Notes: generated by a model from the letters alone, not told the origin. Shown: positions 24,019 to 32,746, counted from the first letter of the stretch. The stretch is DNA of 49,834 bases from Ruminococcus sp. CAG:254 (GCA_000433635.1 HF997890.1:1-49834); one strand, 5' to 3'. Numbers and translations are program-made.

Positions 24019-25680
24019 ATGAAAAACACAAAAAGAGCAAGAAGAGCCGCAGCGTTCGCCGCAGCCGTAGTGATGGCAGCTTGTGCAGCGATTCCGATGG
24101 GTAGTTCGTTCTCTGCAAGTGCAGTAGCTACTGAAAATACAATTTCCTTTACTGGACAGGAGGGAACCGGCACACATACTTATCAGGCATACATGATTTT
24201 TTCTGGTACAGCTGTAGCAAATGGATTTGGCGGTGCTGCTGAATTGCAGGGTATCCAGTGGGCAAATTCGACTGGAGCAGCTGAATTTTTAACTGCATTA
24301 AAGGATGATGCAACAATTGGTACTGATTTTGCAGATTGCACAACTGCTGCTGCTGTTGCTGATGTTTTGAAGGGTTATTCAGTAAATTCAGCTAAGGCGA
24401 AGGCATTTGCAGATTTGGCAATTGCAAATAAGGAGAAGTTGAAAGCTGTTGGAGATGCTGGTTCTACCATTACTGCTGCTGAAGATGGTTACTATGTAAT
24501 CGAAGAAACAGGTGTTACTGCTGGAACAAGCACAATGACAGCACACTTGCTTGGTGTTTATGATGCTTCTGCTGGTGCAGAAATTACAGTAAAATCTTCA
24601 CTTCCAACTTTTGAAAAGAAGATTATGGATAGCAATGACTCTGGAACGACCGTTCAGGATGGTTCTACAAATGGTGCATGGCAGGATAGTGCTGACCACG
24701 ATTTCGGCGATAAAGTTCCATTCCAGCTGACTGGTACATTGCCGGGTGATTATGCTTCCTATAAGCAGTATAAGATGGTATTCCACGATAACTTGCAGGA
24801 TGGCGTTTATGGTTCTCCGGAAAATGTAAAGGTTTACTATAAGCATGGTGACACTACAAAAGAGATTAGTTCTGATAAGTACACCATTTCGAACCCAAAC
24901 ACTGCTGATGATGGCTTTGCAGATACACATGGTGATAAGACCTGTAATCTGGAAATCAATATCGCTAATTTGAAAACCGCAACTGGCGATGTAACATTGC
25001 AGGCAGGCGATAAGATTATTGTTGAATATCAGGCTGAATTGCTGACAGCAGCAAACATGGGCGAAGCTGGTAACTGGAACAGTGGTTATCTGGAATATTC
25101 CAACAACCCCTATCATACTGGTGAAGGAGATACTACCAGTAAGACACCAGAAGATATGGTTGTAGACTTTACTTATCAGCTGGCTGTTAACAAGGTCGAT
25201 AATGCATTGAAGCCTTTGAAAGGTGCAGGATTCACACTGTATAAGTATAATGGCACAGTTTATGAAGCAGTTGGCACTGAAATCACTGGCGTTACAACGT
25301 TTGAATTTAAGGGCGTTGACGCTGGTCAATACAAATTGGTGGAAACTACAACACCAAAGGGCTTTAATACAGTAGATGAATTAGAGTTCATTGTAAAGGC
25401 AGAACATGACGAAACATCAGATACACCGACATTGACGAGTCTGACAGTTGTGGATACAGACGGAAATTCTTTGACTGCAACAAATACAGAAGCAGGTAAA
25501 TTTGTTGTAACTAAGAAAGATGGCTTAGCTGCAACACAGATTATCAACAATTCTGGTTCTACTCTCCCGTCCACTGGTGGTATCGGTACAACGATGTTCT
25601 ACGTTGGCGGCGGTGTGCTGGTTGCAGGTGCTGGCGTGATCCTCATCACCAAGAAGCGGGCAAAGAAAGACGCTGAATAA
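24019..25680 (+). CDS. Major (backbone) pilin, LPXTG/SpaA type with isopeptide-forming domains
   Basis: This is the shaft subunit polymerised by class C sortase. The 553-residue precursor has a classic signal peptide (about residues 1-34, basic MKNTKRARR then hydrophobic, with SFSASA before the likely cut). An N-terminal domain follows, then LPTFEKKI at residues 195-202, which probably supplies the lysine that links subunits. Next come a D2-like isopeptide domain and a SpaA-like Cna-B domain containing the E-box YKLVETTTPKGFN. The end is LPSTGG at 516-521, a membrane helix and KKRAKKDAE. GGAG lies eight bases before the start. Its separate promoter and the hairpins that follow suggest it is made in excess over the sortase and minor pilin, as expected for a shaft subunit. 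Confidence 0.92.
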   Translation: MKNTKRARRAAAFAAAVVMAACAAIPMGSSFSASAVATENTISFTGQEGTGTHTYQAYMIFSGTAVANGFGGAAELQGIQWANSTGAAEFLTALKDDATIGTDFADCTTAAAVADVLKGYSVNSAKAKAFADLAIANKEKLKAVGDAGSTITAAEDGYYVIEETGVTAGTSTMTAHLLGVYDASAGAEITVKSSLPTFEKKIMDSNDSGTTVQDGSTNGAWQDSADHDFGDKVPFQLTGTLPGDYASYKQYKMVFHDNLQDGVYGSPENVKVYYKHGDTTKEISSDKYTISNPNTADDGFADTHGDKTCNLEINIANLKTATGDVTLQAGDKIIVEYQAELLTAANMGEAGNWNSGYLEYSNNPYHTGEGDTTSKTPEDMVVDFTYQLAVNKVDNALKPLKGAGFTLYKYNGTVYEAVGTEITGVTTFEFKGVDAGQYKLVETTTPKGFNTVDELEFIVKAEHDETSDTPTLTSLTVVDTDGNSLTATNTEAGKFVVTKKDGLAATQIINNSGSTLPSTGGIGTTMFYVGGGVLVAGAGVILITKKRAKKDAE

Positions 25681-25688
25681 ACCACGAT

Positions 25689-25754
25689 CCGGAACGTCCG
25701 GTTTTCAAAAATCCTAATTTCACAGTCTGCCGGCGGGTGTATGCCTGTCGGCAG
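25689..25754 (+). terminator. Two tandem hairpins between pilin and sortase genes (attenuator or processing site)
   Basis: CCGGA-acg-TCCGG followed by TTTT (25689-25705) is a weak terminator. It is followed by an 11-bp hairpin (CTGCCGGCGGG / CCTGTCGGCAG, 25727-25754, two G-T pairs) with no T-run. Together they could reduce read-through into the sortase gene or protect the 3' end of the pilin message after cleavage. Confidence 0.55.
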
Positions 25755-25771
25755 GCATTAGGGAGTGCCTC

Positions 25772-26662
25772 ATGAGAAAGAAAAAAACAGGTGTTATTTC
25801 AACCATTTTTTTGATTTTGATTTTACTGGTGGGGCTCTCCGTAATGCTGTATCCAACCATCAGCGACTGGTGGAATTCCAAAGTACAAACCCGTGCCATT
25901 GCAAGCTATAGTCAGGCGGTCGAGGAACTGGACGACGGCGAAGCGGAACTGCTGCTCCAGCAGGCAAAGGACTACAACAAAGACCTTTACAACCTGCCCG
26001 CCCCGTTCACCAACTGCGACCAGCTTTCTGCGTATGATTCGCTCTTGAATATCTCCGGAACGGGAATCATGGGCTATATCACCATTCCTGTCATCCATGT
26101 GGAGCTGCCGATTTACCACGGCACGAGCGAAGAAGTGCTGAATATTGCAGCCGGACATTTAAAGGGGTCGTCCCTGCCGGTCGGCGGAGCAAATACCCAT
26201 TCTGTCATTTCCGCCCATCGTGGCTTACCCTCGGCGAAGCTGTTCACCGATATCGACCAGCTGGTCGTGGGGGATACGTTCACGATTACGGTTTTGGATC
26301 AGGTTCTGACCTATCAGGTCGAACAAATCCGAATCATCCTGCCGGAGGAGATTGAAAATCTCTATATTGAGCCGGAACAGGACATGGTAACGCTGATGAC
26401 TTGTACACCTTACGGAGTCAATACCCATCGGTTATTGATTCGTTCCAAGCGAATTGATACGAAATACCAATCTCACGCTACGGTTGCCGCCGATGCAGTG
26501 CAGTTAGATCCGATGTTGGTCGTGCCGTGTCTGTCTGCTCCGTTGCTGTTGGGATTATTTATTTTCTGGGGCGTGAGCGGAAAGCGAAACAAGCGGCATT
26601 TTCCACATCAAGACCCGCTGTCCCTGTTTTCCGAAGAACCGCCGAAAAAGAAGAAAAAGTAG
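25772..26662 (+). CDS. Class C (pilus-polymerising) sortase
   Basis: This transpeptidase cuts the LPXTG motif and joins pilin subunits through a lysine. The 296-residue protein has an N-terminal membrane segment (about 11-29), the sortase barrel with His149 in SAHRGLPSA, Cys211 in TLMTCTPYG and Arg224 in LLIRSK, and a C-terminal membrane helix (about 247-266) with a basic tail, the two-anchor layout of class C enzymes. A lid-like segment before the barrel is not obvious in its usual DPW/DPF form; the stretch KVQTRAIASYSQAVEEL is the usual pre-lid region. It lies between the major and minor pilin genes and should build the shaft. Confidence 0.93.
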   Translation: MRKKKTGVISTIFLILILLVGLSVMLYPTISDWWNSKVQTRAIASYSQAVEELDDGEAELLLQQAKDYNKDLYNLPAPFTNCDQLSAYDSLLNISGTGIMGYITIPVIHVELPIYHGTSEEVLNIAAGHLKGSSLPVGGANTHSVISAHRGLPSAKLFTDIDQLVVGDTFTITVLDQVLTYQVEQIRIILPEEIENLYIEPEQDMVTLMTCTPYGVNTHRLLIRSKRIDTKYQSHATVAADAVQLDPMLVVPCLSAPLLLGLFIFWGVSGKRNKRHFPHQDPLSLFSEEPPKKKKK

Positions 26663-26675
26663 GGAGGAACTGCGA

Positions 26676-27860
26676 ATGATACAGCGAAGATGGTTTGCTC
26701 GTTTGCGTTATGGTGCAGCGGCATTGTTATTTTTTCTCTGTTTTTGGCTGACACCCATGCAAACAGAAGCTGCTACAGACGGAATGCTGACGATTATCTG
26801 TAAAGACGGCGATACCATTCTTCCCAATCTGACGTGGAAGCTCTATCGGGTCGGCAGCTATAGTTCCAGCGGAGAATTGCTGTTAGAGGGTGATTTTGCA
26901 GATTACCCCGTCAACGGGAAGCTGACCACCACCGCCGAAGTGCAGGATGCAGCGGATACACTGGCGAATTTAACGGTAGTGGATGCGATTGCACCGCTTT
27001 CGACTGGAAAAACAGACCAGAGCGGAGCAGTGACGTTTGCCCCGTTGGAAACTGGAGCATATCTGATTACTGGAAAGCCGGTTGTCGTTGGCGATAAGCG
27101 ATATATTCCAGCACCAGCTCTGTTATATCTGACAGAAGAATCCGGCAGCGATACGTTTCAATGGAATATTTACCCGAAATTTACCGTGAAGCCGTTCTCG
27201 ACTTCTTCCACAGTCAGATATAGCGTGGAAAAAGTTTGGCTGCATGATGAAGGCATGACCATGAATCGTCCGGAAGATTTGGTGATTCAGCTGTATTGCG
27301 ATGATGTCATGCGGGAAGAAGTCACGCTGAACGAAGCAAATGGGTGGTCGTATTCTTGGGAAGGAAATTCTCTGGAAGAATGGCATGTCAAGGAACTTGT
27401 TGTCCCGAAGAATTATTTGGTGGTCTATAAGCAGAACGATACACAGTTTTTGATTTTCAATTCTCACAATCAGACAGGTTCTCAGGAACTGACAACCGCA
27501 CCCATTACAACCACTACAACGACCGAAACCACAACCGTCACAACGGAAACCATACTTTCTGAAACAGAAACGACGATACTAGAAACCACAACTTCCGTTG
27601 GAAGCAGTATTGTTTCCGGCGGTACAGCAATTGTTTCTACAACAGAAACCGGAACAGCAACCATAACATCCGGCAGTGGTACAACATCAACCGGAAGTAG
27701 TGGCTCTACAACCAGTGGTTCTGGAACGGGAACAACGGTTACGACTACAAAGCCGACTTTGCCGGCAACGGGGCAGCTTTGGTGGCCAGTTCCATGCTTG
27801 GCAGCAGGCGGATTGGTGTTGCTGGGTATTGGCTGGCGAATGGATAAAAAAGAGGACTAA
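26676..27860 (+). CDS. Minor (probable basal) pilin with LPATG anchor and Thr-rich stalk
   Basis: The 394-residue exported protein has a signal peptide (hydrophobic about 13-32, TEAA before the likely cut), an N-terminal prealbumin-like domain, and a Cna-B domain (Lys in RYSVEKVW; NSWSYSWEG-like strand; closing IFNSHNQ). A strongly Thr/Ser-rich stalk of about 90 residues follows, then LPATG at 362-366, a membrane helix and KKED. The long Thr stalk before the anchor is typical of a base subunit that must cross the wall. Start 13 bases after the sortase stop with GGAGG. It is followed within four bases by a second sortase, which could attach this subunit to the wall. The basal role is inferred from architecture and position. 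Confidence 0.85.
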   Translation: MIQRRWFARLRYGAAALLFFLCFWLTPMQTEAATDGMLTIICKDGDTILPNLTWKLYRVGSYSSSGELLLEGDFADYPVNGKLTTTAEVQDAADTLANLTVVDAIAPLSTGKTDQSGAVTFAPLETGAYLITGKPVVVGDKRYIPAPALLYLTEESGSDTFQWNIYPKFTVKPFSTSSTVRYSVEKVWLHDEGMTMNRPEDLVIQLYCDDVMREEVTLNEANGWSYSWEGNSLEEWHVKELVVPKNYLVVYKQNDTQFLIFNSHNQTGSQELTTAPITTTTTTETTTVTTETILSETETTILETTTSVGSSIVSGGTAIVSTTETGTATITSGSGTTSTGSSGSTTSGSGTGTTVTTTKPTLPATGQLWWPVPCLAAGGLVLLGIGWRMDKKED

Positions 27861-27863
27861 TGC

Positions 27864-28628
27864 ATGAAACGATGGAAAGCAGGACATTTTGTAATGCTGG
27901 CGGGGGCAGTGCTGCTGATAGCAGCACTGTCCCTTGTTCTTTGGAATTGGCATGAAAGCAATCAGGGCGGAGAATCTGCCAAAAAAATACGGGATACCCT
28001 TCATTCTGCCCTAGAAGAAGAGGAGCAAAACGGCAATGGTTTCCCGATTGCCACAACGATTGTTTCTATTCCCGAAAAGCAGACAACTACAGATACACAA
28101 TCTGTTGTGGGAACTGTTCCGAAACAGGATTCTGAATCAGGAAGCGTTTCCGGTGTGGAAACATCCCGTCCGCAGATTGCGGATGCATGGGATGCCTATC
28201 AAACGACAACCGGAACAAATCCTGCCAAAGAACAAGAAATATGGGCGGAAATTGACAGCGATTGGTATATTGGCATTCTGACGATTCCAACCTTACAGGT
28301 GGAAGTTCCGATTTTTTCGGAATATGTATTTGACCAGTTGCCCTATACCCCCTGTCGTTATGCTGGCAGCTATCTGACCGATAATATGATTGTCGCAGCC
28401 CATAACTATGATTCTCACTTTGGACGAATCCGAAAGCTGGACAGCGGCGACCGGATTGACTTCACGGATGTAACCGGAACGGTCTATCATTATCAGGTCA
28501 TACAGACGGAAATATTACCGGATACCGCTGTGGAAGAGATGGAGCAGGGAAACTGGGACTTGACACTGTTCACCTGTACGCTCAGTGGAACGCAGCGTGT
28601 AACGGTTCGTTGCGAGCGGATTTCCTAA
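27864..28628 (+). CDS. Second sortase of the pilus locus, class uncertain
   Basis: The 254-residue protein has an N-terminal membrane anchor (about residues 9-27), an 85-residue linker, then a sortase barrel with His180 in VAAHNYDSHFG, Cys238 in LFTCTLSG and Arg249 in VTVRCERI. It has no C-terminal membrane helix, unlike the neighbouring class C enzyme. That makes a wall-anchoring role, possibly joining the minor pilin to peptidoglycan, more likely than polymerisation. Motif spacing resembles class B/D-type sortases of Clostridia, but I cannot settle the class by eye. Start four bases after the minor-pilin stop, so translation is probably coupled. It is the last gene before a terminator. Confidence 0.85.
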   Translation: MKRWKAGHFVMLAGAVLLIAALSLVLWNWHESNQGGESAKKIRDTLHSALEEEEQNGNGFPIATTIVSIPEKQTTTDTQSVVGTVPKQDSESGSVSGVETSRPQIADAWDAYQTTTGTNPAKEQEIWAEIDSDWYIGILTIPTLQVEVPIFSEYVFDQLPYTPCRYAGSYLTDNMIVAAHNYDSHFGRIRKLDSGDRIDFTDVTGTVYHYQVIQTEILPDTAVEEMEQGNWDLTLFTCTLSGTQRVTVRCERIS

Positions 28629-28658
28629 ATGATTACCCGTGAATCAAGATGCTTTTTG

Positions 28659-28699
28659 ATGCCATTCTATCTGTGGATGAGAATGGCATTATTTATTTT
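28659..28699 (+). terminator. Rho-independent terminator of the pilus operon
   Basis: A perfect 10-bp stem (ATGCCATTCT / AGAATGGCAT) with an 11-nt loop is followed by the T-rich run TTATTTATTTT. Confidence 0.8.
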
Positions 28700-28725
28700 C
28701 TAAAATGTTAATTTTTCGGGTTGCA

Positions 28726-28754
28726 TTGTGTTTTTATTGAAAATATGGTATAAT
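28726..28754 (+). promoter_or_regulatory. Promoter of the rhomboid-like gene
   Basis: TTGTGT-N17-TATAAT with an extended TGG before the -10 box. Confidence 0.65.
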
Positions 28755-28815
28755 ACTTCTTTACAAACGAAAAATTGGGGGCATTGTTTTCGGGGAAATT
28801 GAAAGGAGCATGATG

Positions 28816-29466
28816 ATGCAATCAACTTGGTTAGACAAATTAGAACGAAAATTCAGAAAGTTTTCCATTCCCAACCTGATGAACTTGATTTTGGTCGGAA
28901 TGGCAGTGGTATTTCTGTCGGATATTTTTTTGAGTGTCCAGTATGGAACAACGCTTTCCAGCTACCTTTATTTTAGCCGCAGTGCAATTTTTCACGGGGA
29001 AGTTTGGAGAATTTTGTCGTTTCTCTTTATTCCCATCAATTCTAGTCCGATTTGGATTCTCTTTTCCATGTATTTCTATTGGCTGATTGGGTCTGGCTTG
29101 GAACGGGAATGGGGAAGTTTTCGGTTCAATGTCTTTTATCTTTGCGGAGCAATTGGAACGATTCTTTCCGGCTTGATTACGGGCTATGTGGGTAACACTT
29201 ATTTGAATTTTTCGCTATTTTTAGCGTTTGCCCTGCTGTATCCAGATTTTCAGGTGATGCTGTTCTTTATATTGCCGGTGAAAATGAAATGGCTCGCATG
29301 GCTGGATGTGGCATTTTTAGCGTTAGAATTTCTGCGGAGCAGCTGGTCGGGAAAGCTGGCAATTCTCTTTGCTTTTGCCAATATTCTGTTGTTCTTCGGA
29401 AAAGATTTCTGGCAGTTTATCCAGAATCAGATTCGGCGGTATCAGTATCGAAAAAAGATGAAGTAA
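28816..29466 (+). CDS. Rhomboid-fold membrane protein without catalytic motifs (pseudo-rhomboid)
   Basis: The protein has about six membrane segments and two rhomboid landmarks: GEVWRILSFLFIP, matching the family's GEWWRLLTP loop, and SGLEREWGSFRFNVFYLCG, matching the G-x-x-LE-x-x-x-G-x-x-R-F segment. The expected catalytic GxSG serine is replaced by a region reading NTYLNFSLFLAFALLYPD, and no catalytic histidine follows in the last helix. It should be inactive as a protease, perhaps a Derlin-like or iRhom-like binder. Three ATGs stand in a row. I choose the last, seven bases after AAAGGAG; the others (28810, 28813) sit too close to it. The AI-2E-type transporter follows 25 bases on. Role unknown. 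Confidence 0.75.
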   Translation: MQSTWLDKLERKFRKFSIPNLMNLILVGMAVVFLSDIFLSVQYGTTLSSYLYFSRSAIFHGEVWRILSFLFIPINSSPIWILFSMYFYWLIGSGLEREWGSFRFNVFYLCGAIGTILSGLITGYVGNTYLNFSLFLAFALLYPDFQVMLFFILPVKMKWLAWLDVAFLALEFLRSSWSGKLAILFAFANILLFFGKDFWQFIQNQIRRYQYRKKMK

Positions 29467-29491
29467 GTTCAGCGAAAAGAGGCGAATCGCA

Positions 29492-30646
29492 GTGAAACAG
29501 TGGCAACAAAAAGTATTTGGGATCGTTTTATTTATTGCAGCCATTTTTTTGATTTTAGCGAATTTTGAAGAATCATCCTATGCATTTTCGTTTTTGTTTG
29601 AATTGATTCAGCCGGTCATTGTAGCAGGTGTTCTGGCATTCTTTTTACATATTCCGATGAATGGCTTCCGGAATTTCCTGCAAAAACATGCCAAACGTCC
29701 CCACAAGGAACGGTTTTGGAATACCATTAGTCTGGTGTTGACGTTGCTTTCAGTTTGTATTGTACTGGCAGCGGTTTGTATGCTGATGATTCCGGCATTG
29801 ATTCAATCCATCATGGATATTTACAACAAAGTGCAGCATAACTTGCCGATTTGGCTGAATCAGCTGGCAGCGTATGGCATTGATACGGCGATGTTGGAAG
29901 AATGGCTGAAAAATGCAGAACAAGGGCAGCTGCTGCAAAAGCTGATTGTCGGCGTTGGAAACTGGGTACCGACTATTTTCTCTGCGGCAGCATCTACCGC
30001 AAGCGTTGTGGTGGATGGTGTGGTTGGCTTTATTCTGGCAATTTATCTCCTGATGGAACGGCATACCATCGGCAGACAACTGAACAAGGTACTGGAAGCC
30101 AACTTGCAGCATACTACTTGTCAGAAAATTCGGGATACAGGAAATTTGATTTGTCAGATTTTCCGGAGTTTCCTGTGTGGGCAGTGTTTGGAAGCGGTCA
30201 TTCTGGGAACACTGATGTTCATCGCCTTTGCAATCTGCGGAATTTCCTATGCGGGGCTGATTGGCGTTTTGACGGCAGTTTGTTCGTTTATTCCCTTTGT
30301 GGGGGCATTCTTGGCATGCTGTACCGGAGCACTGCTGAACCTGATGATTGACCCGTGGAAAGCATTGCTTTGTATTTTGGTTTATCTGGTGGTACAGTTT
30401 ATTGAAGGACATTTTATTTACCCGAAAGTGGTCGGCAATTCCGTCGGCTTGTCCTCGTTCTGGGTTCTGGTTGCCGTTTTGGTGGGGCAGAATTTGTTCG
30501 GGGTGTTTGGAATGATTTTGTTTATTCCGCTGACCTCCGTCATCTATACACTTCTGAAAAATGATACCAATCGAAAGCTAAAGAAAAAGGCAGAATTGGC
30601 ACAGGAAACAGTCGGAACGGATTCCGAACCGCATCAAACAGAATAG
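29492..30646 (+). CDS. AI-2E family (PerM/YdbI-like) membrane transporter
   Basis: The 384-residue membrane protein has the family plan: paired N-terminal helices (about 7-27 and 32-52), a long amphipathic middle region, then a helical bundle containing LIGVLTAVCSFIPFVGAFLACCTGAL and a late QFIEGHFIYPKVVGNSVGLS stretch, the clearest family signature. Members export autoinducer-2-like molecules or act as Na+/H+ antiporters, so the substrate is open. It starts with GTG, nine bases after AGAGG. It is probably cotranscribed with the rhomboid-like gene and ends at a hairpin. Confidence 0.88.
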   Translation: MKQWQQKVFGIVLFIAAIFLILANFEESSYAFSFLFELIQPVIVAGVLAFFLHIPMNGFRNFLQKHAKRPHKERFWNTISLVLTLLSVCIVLAAVCMLMIPALIQSIMDIYNKVQHNLPIWLNQLAAYGIDTAMLEEWLKNAEQGQLLQKLIVGVGNWVPTIFSAAASTASVVVDGVVGFILAIYLLMERHTIGRQLNKVLEANLQHTTCQKIRDTGNLICQIFRSFLCGQCLEAVILGTLMFIAFAICGISYAGLIGVLTAVCSFIPFVGAFLACCTGALLNLMIDPWKALLCILVYLVVQFIEGHFIYPKVVGNSVGLSSFWVLVAVLVGQNLFGVFGMILFIPLTSVIYTLLKNDTNRKLKKKAELAQETVGTDSEPHQTE

Positions 30647-30652
30647 CATTTG

Positions 30653-30686
30653 AAACCGCTTTTCCCTTATCGGGAGAGGCGGTTTT
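30653..30686 (+). terminator. Rho-independent terminator after the AI-2E-family gene
   Basis: AAACCGC pairs with GCGGTTT and is extended inward by TTTTCCC/GGGAGAG, with T4 at the end. Confidence 0.7.
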
Positions 30687-30891
30687 CTGTTGAGCAGGTG
30701 CGAAGCACAAATAAAAAGTTTTTCGGTGCAGCAGTTTTTCAAAAATGTGCCGAGGTGTGGGCGAGCAGCCCACATTTGCGGAGCAAATGAAACTGCATAA
30801 TGAAGAAAAACAAAAATCAAAGAGAGAATCGCAAAGAATCACAGCTTCTCAAGTGCAAGCAATGGATTTCCGGATATTTTCAGGAATAGCC

Positions 30892-30920
30892 TTGATTTTT
30901 TCTCATGAAAATGCTATAAT
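30892..30920 (+). promoter_or_regulatory. Promoter of the yicC-gmk-rpoZ-priA... operon
   Basis: TTGATT-N17-TATAAT, about 115 bases before yicC. No clear internal terminator is seen until 44.1 kb, so the 13-gene string could be one transcription unit. Confidence 0.72.
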
Positions 30921-31035
30921 AGTAAATTATACATGAGAGCCGAAACGACTGCACGACAGGGCACTTTTCGGCAAATGGACAGCAGCAGTGAAAATTGCAG
31001 TTGTGATTTTATGCAGAAATGAGGGCATTCAATTC

Positions 31036-31911
31036 ATGAAAAGTATGACTGGCTTTGGAAGAGGACAGTTCACAGCAGATGGTGTTGATATTCTGGCAGA
31101 AATTCGTTCTGTCAATCATCGGTTCTTAGAGTGTACCGTTCGACTGCCAAGAGCGTACAGTTTTTTGGAAGAACCCATCAAGAAAGCCGTTCAGCAGGTC
31201 GCTGCACGGGGAAAAATAGAAGTCAATCTGACCATGCAGCTGCCGGAATCGGCAACCAATACCGTGGCAGTGAATGTAGAACTGGCAAACGCTTATTGTC
31301 AGGCATTGCAGGCAGCCAACGAAACTTTGCAATTACAGGACGACTTGACACTTTCCACCTTGTTGCGTCTGCCGGATGTCTGTACGATACAGAAACAGCC
31401 GATGCAGGAAGAAGAAATCTGGAGCGATACCAAAATCGCTTTGGAACAGGCATTACAGCGGTTTATAGCAATGCGGGAAACCGAGGGTGAAAAACTGCGG
31501 CAGGATGTGTTATCTCGCTTGCAGACCATCACCCAGCATTTGACGGTCGTGGAAGCAGAAGCTCCAACGATGCAGCAGAATTATTATGACCGGCTCTATC
31601 AGAAATTGCAAACATTGCTGGAAGACCAGTCGATTGATGCCCAGCGTTTGGTGACGGAAGCAGCTGTTTTCTCCGAAAAGGTTGCCATTGATGAAGAAAC
31701 CGTTCGGCTTCGGAGTCATTTGCAGCAGTGTGCCGATTTGCTGGAGGCAAAAGAACCAGTCGGCAGAAAGCTGGACTTCTTAGTACAGGAGATGAACCGA
31801 GAAGTCAACACCATTGGCTCGAAAGCACAAAATTTGTCGATTACACAGTTGGTTGTAGAGATGAAATCTGAAATCGAAAAGATTCGGGAACAGATTCAAA
31901 ATATTGAATAA
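31036..31911 (+). CDS. yicC: YicC/YloC-family endoribonuclease
   Basis: Members of this family are RNases or RNase adaptors acting in sRNA and mRNA turnover. The 291-residue protein opens with the diagnostic MKSMTGFGRG, followed by EIRSVNHRFLECTVRLPRAY, and ends GRKLDFLVQEMNREVNTIGSKAQN, the conserved acidic/basic C-terminal motif. I place the start at MKSM because the family begins there; an upstream GTG in frame has no ribosome binding site. It heads the operon, just before gmk. In Bacillus remA lies between them; it is absent here. Confidence 0.93.
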   Translation: MKSMTGFGRGQFTADGVDILAEIRSVNHRFLECTVRLPRAYSFLEEPIKKAVQQVAARGKIEVNLTMQLPESATNTVAVNVELANAYCQALQAANETLQLQDDLTLSTLLRLPDVCTIQKQPMQEEEIWSDTKIALEQALQRFIAMRETEGEKLRQDVLSRLQTITQHLTVVEAEAPTMQQNYYDRLYQKLQTLLEDQSIDAQRLVTEAAVFSEKVAIDEETVRLRSHLQQCADLLEAKEPVGRKLDFLVQEMNREVNTIGSKAQNLSITQLVVEMKSEIEKIREQIQNIE

Positions 31912-31928
31912 TCAGAAAGGGTGATTTC

Positions 31929-32531
31929 ATGCAGAAAGGGTTATTGTTAGTCGTTTCTGGCCCATCCGGATGCGGAAAGGGAACGGTTTTGAAAGAAGTC
32001 ATGCAGCAGCAGGACTTGTATTATTCCGTTTCCCTGACGACCCGTGCACCAAGACCGGGCGAGGTCGACGGCGTGCAGTATCATTTTGTTTCCAAGGAAC
32101 AATTTGAAGAGATGATTGCACAGGATGAAGTGCTGGAACATGCAGAGTTCTGCGGAAACTATTACGGAACGCCACGGGATGCAGTCGAAGCCATGCGGAA
32201 CGAGGGCAAAAATGTCATTCTGGAAATTGAAGTACAGGGTGCTCAGCAGGTAATGCAGAAGTGTCCGGATGCGGTTTCGATTTTCATCGCACCGCCAAGC
32301 ATGACCGAATTGGAAAAACGGCTGCGTGGTCGGGGTACAGAAGCAGAAGAAGTCATTCAAAAACGGCTTGCAACTGCAAGCGGTGAATTGAAAGATGCAC
32401 CAAATTACAAATATTTGGTTGTCAACGACCAAGTAGAAACCGCTGCACAGGAAATCTTGACGATTCTGGCAGCAGAACAAATCCATCAAATCAATAAAGA
32501 AGAAAAAGTGAAAGAGGTATTAGAATCATGA
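31929..32531 (+). CDS. gmk: Guanylate kinase
   Basis: It phosphorylates GMP to GDP with ATP in the cytoplasm. Length of 200 residues is typical. The P-loop GPSGCGKGT lies at residues 10-18. The GMP-binding region contains SLTTRAPRPGEVDGVQYHF and HAEFCGNYYGTP, and the lid region has KRLRGRGTEAEEVIQKRL. The stop overlaps the rpoZ start as ATGA, so the two are translationally coupled. Confidence 0.97.
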   Translation: MQKGLLLVVSGPSGCGKGTVLKEVMQQQDLYYSVSLTTRAPRPGEVDGVQYHFVSKEQFEEMIAQDEVLEHAEFCGNYYGTPRDAVEAMRNEGKNVILEIEVQGAQQVMQKCPDAVSIFIAPPSMTELEKRLRGRGTEAEEVIQKRLATASGELKDAPNYKYLVVNDQVETAAQEILTILAAEQIHQINKEEKVKEVLES

Positions 32532-32746
32532 GTATGTTAAGACCATCCTTAAATCAGTTAATGACCAAGAACGAAAGCTGCTATTCTGTTGTTGTCGGCA
32601 TTGCCAAGCGGGCAAGAGAAATTGCCGATGAATTGTATGACCAGAAGAAGGAACTGAAGGAAAAGCCGGTACAGACTGCCGTTGATGAACTGGCAGCCGG
32701 AAAGTATCGCATCATCGAAAGCGAGGAACTGAATCATAACAACTAA
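32528..32746 (+). CDS. rpoZ: RNA polymerase omega subunit
   Basis: A small 72-residue subunit that helps assemble RNA polymerase. MLRPSLNQLMTKNESCYSVVVGIAKRAREIA matches the conserved omega core (N-terminal helix, then V-V-x-x-A-K-R-A-R-x-I). It overlaps gmk by four bases. Its stop shares a base with an ATG in the sequence TAATG, which looks like the start of a coupled downstream gene, but that ATG is out of frame with priA. Confidence 0.95.
   Translation: MSMLRPSLNQLMTKNESCYSVVVGIAKRAREIADELYDQKKELKEKPVQTAVDELAAGKYRIIESEELNHNN

Larger units (their letters stand above)
30647..31035 (+). other. Intergenic: terminator, hairpin-rich spacer, promoter of the housekeeping operon
   Basis: Beyond the terminator lie two compact perfect hairpins: TGTGGGC/GCCCACA (5-nt loop, about 30756-30774) and TTTGC/GCAAA (3-nt loop, about 30775-30787). 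A 63-codon open frame runs across them but has no ribosome binding site, and I do not call it. The operon promoter and a leader of about 110 nt follow. Confidence 0.55.

Noticed and set aside
27482..27740. Possible CRISPR or tandem DNA repeat array
   Set aside because: The repetitiveness comes from Thr/Ser codons (ACA, ACC, ACG) of the minor-pilin stalk. There is no constant repeat length and no spacers.
30745..30936. Small gene of 63 codons before yicC
   Set aside because: No ribosome binding site, it crosses two hairpins and the operon promoter, and its translation has no family character.
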